From contig CALCPC010000766.1 of the NCBI GenBank assembly GCA_937900975.1, forward strand, positions 1 to 6,106: a stretch of DNA of 6,106 nucleotides, given 5' to 3'. Shown here in pieces: positions 5,686 through 6,106 of the stretch. The DNA is from an uncultured Paracoccaceae bacterium. Lineage in GTDB: Bacteria > Pseudomonadota > Alphaproteobacteria > Rhodobacterales > Rhodobacteraceae. The notes under the pieces were generated by a model. It did not search any database and was not told the origin of the DNA. It was given only the letters and a program-made list of their open reading frames with translations. Numbering within the stretch: the first letter of the stretch is position 1; every line of letters begins with the position of its first letter. The translations under genes and the position numbers were made by a program.

Positions 5686-6106
5686 ATGAGATGGAACCGG
5701 GACTATCTGCCCGCCACAAGCCTCGGGATCACGCAGATCCTGGGGTATGGCGTGCTTTATTACGCCTATGCGATCCTGCTGCCAAAAATGGCGGACCCGC
5801 TGGGTCTGACCTTTTCCGGCATCTTTGGCGTTTTGTCGCTGGCGCTTTTTTTGGGCGGGCTGATGTCGCCTGTTGCCGGCATTTTGACGGACCGTTTCGG
5901 CGGGCGCTTCGTGATGACCGGTGGGTCGCTTCTTGCCGGGCTTGCAACCATGACGTTGGCGCTGGCCGAAGGACGGACAAGCCTTTTCACCAGTATTCTG
6001 CTTATCGAGGCTGACGCGATGTTCGTGCTTTACACAGTGGCCTTCGCCGCCGTGGCACGGCTGGACCTGAGCGTAAGTCCGCAACGTTCGATCACGGTTA
6101 TCACGC
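5686..6106 (+). CDS. MFS transporter, N-terminal part (runs off the right edge)
   Basis: The frame is open to the window end, giving 140 residues of a major facilitator superfamily membrane transporter; the family is usually about 400. A first helix (ITQILGYGVLYYAYAILLP, about 15-33) follows a short RWNRDYLPATS leader. A second helix (FGVLSLALFLGGLMSPVAGI) leads into the motif A loop, GILTDRFGGRFVM, which is diagnostic of MFS proteins. Two more hydrophobic segments follow near 77-92 and 98-118. The start is uncertain: ATG 5686 fits the family's short N-terminus, while ATG 5635 in the same frame would add 17 residues; neither has a well-placed Shine-Dalgarno sequence. An in-frame TAG at 5587-5589 limits any further extension. 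It may import or export the substrate or a product of the enzymes upstream, but the gap makes shared transcription uncertain. Confidence 0.85.
   Translation, partial: MRWNRDYLPATSLGITQILGYGVLYYAYAILLPKMADPLGLTFSGIFGVLSLALFLGGLMSPVAGILTDRFGGRFVMTGGSLLAGLATMTLALAEGRTSLFTSILLIEADAMFVLYTVAFAAVARLDLSVSPQRSITVIT

Noticed and set aside
5264..6084. Several minus-strand open frames over the PrpD end, spacer and MFS gene
   Set aside because: Arg/Pro-rich low-information translations typical of shadows in GC-rich DNA, with no motifs and no ribosome sites; the MFS frame explains the right part.
1..6106. CRISPR array, tRNA/rRNA gene, insertion sequence, phage or toxin-antitoxin genes
   Set aside because: No regularly spaced repeats beyond the 36-bp operator array, no cloverleaf, no transposase motif or terminal inverted repeats were seen by eye.

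Overview
The window looks like an accessory catabolic locus from a high-GC alphaproteobacterium, probably of the Rhodobacterales. This is inferred from the GC-rich third codon positions, the family mix (PotB/PotC-type permeases, a GntR/FCD regulator, MmgE/PrpD), tight ATGA gene overlaps, and the style of the proteins. It was not tested by any search.

Layout. (1) Positions 1-1378, plus strand: the end of an ABC importer operon of the spermidine/putrescine/opine type. It holds the C-terminal half of a PotB-like permease (frame open to the left edge apart from an in-frame TAG at 9-11) and a complete PotC-like permease coupled to it by an ATGA overlap. The ATPase and solute-binding protein are presumably upstream, outside the window. 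(2) Positions 1370-2977, minus strand: an alpha/beta hydrolase of the kynurenine formamidase-like group, followed by a GntR/FCD transcriptional regulator. The regulator gene converges on the permease gene and overlaps its end by 9 nt. (3) Positions 2978-3040: a compact divergent control region with three abutting 12-bp repeats that look like GntR operators, over a TATAAT/TATAGT core. (4) Positions 3041-5340, plus strand: a 2-oxoglutarate/Fe(II) dioxygenase of the isopenicillin N synthase-like family, coupled by an ATGA overlap to an MmgE/PrpD-family dehydratase/isomerase. (5) Positions 5341-5685: no convincing gene, but one strong GC hairpin. (6) From about 5686 to the right edge: the start of an MFS transporter.

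Together these suggest an inducible uptake-and-degradation module. An ABC importer, and possibly the MFS protein, brings in a small nitrogenous or carboxylated compound. The dioxygenase hydroxylates it, the PrpD-like enzyme dehydrates or isomerises it, and the hydrolase cleaves an amide or ester bond. The GntR protein probably controls the divergent promoter. The substrate cannot be read from the sequence, and I do not recognise the combination as a named pathway.

The points most worth a second look are the tandem operator array at 3005-3040, the amber codon where PotB proteins have the Trp of a PFW motif, the hydroxylase-dehydratase pairing, and the missing Shine-Dalgarno sequence at the dioxygenase start.
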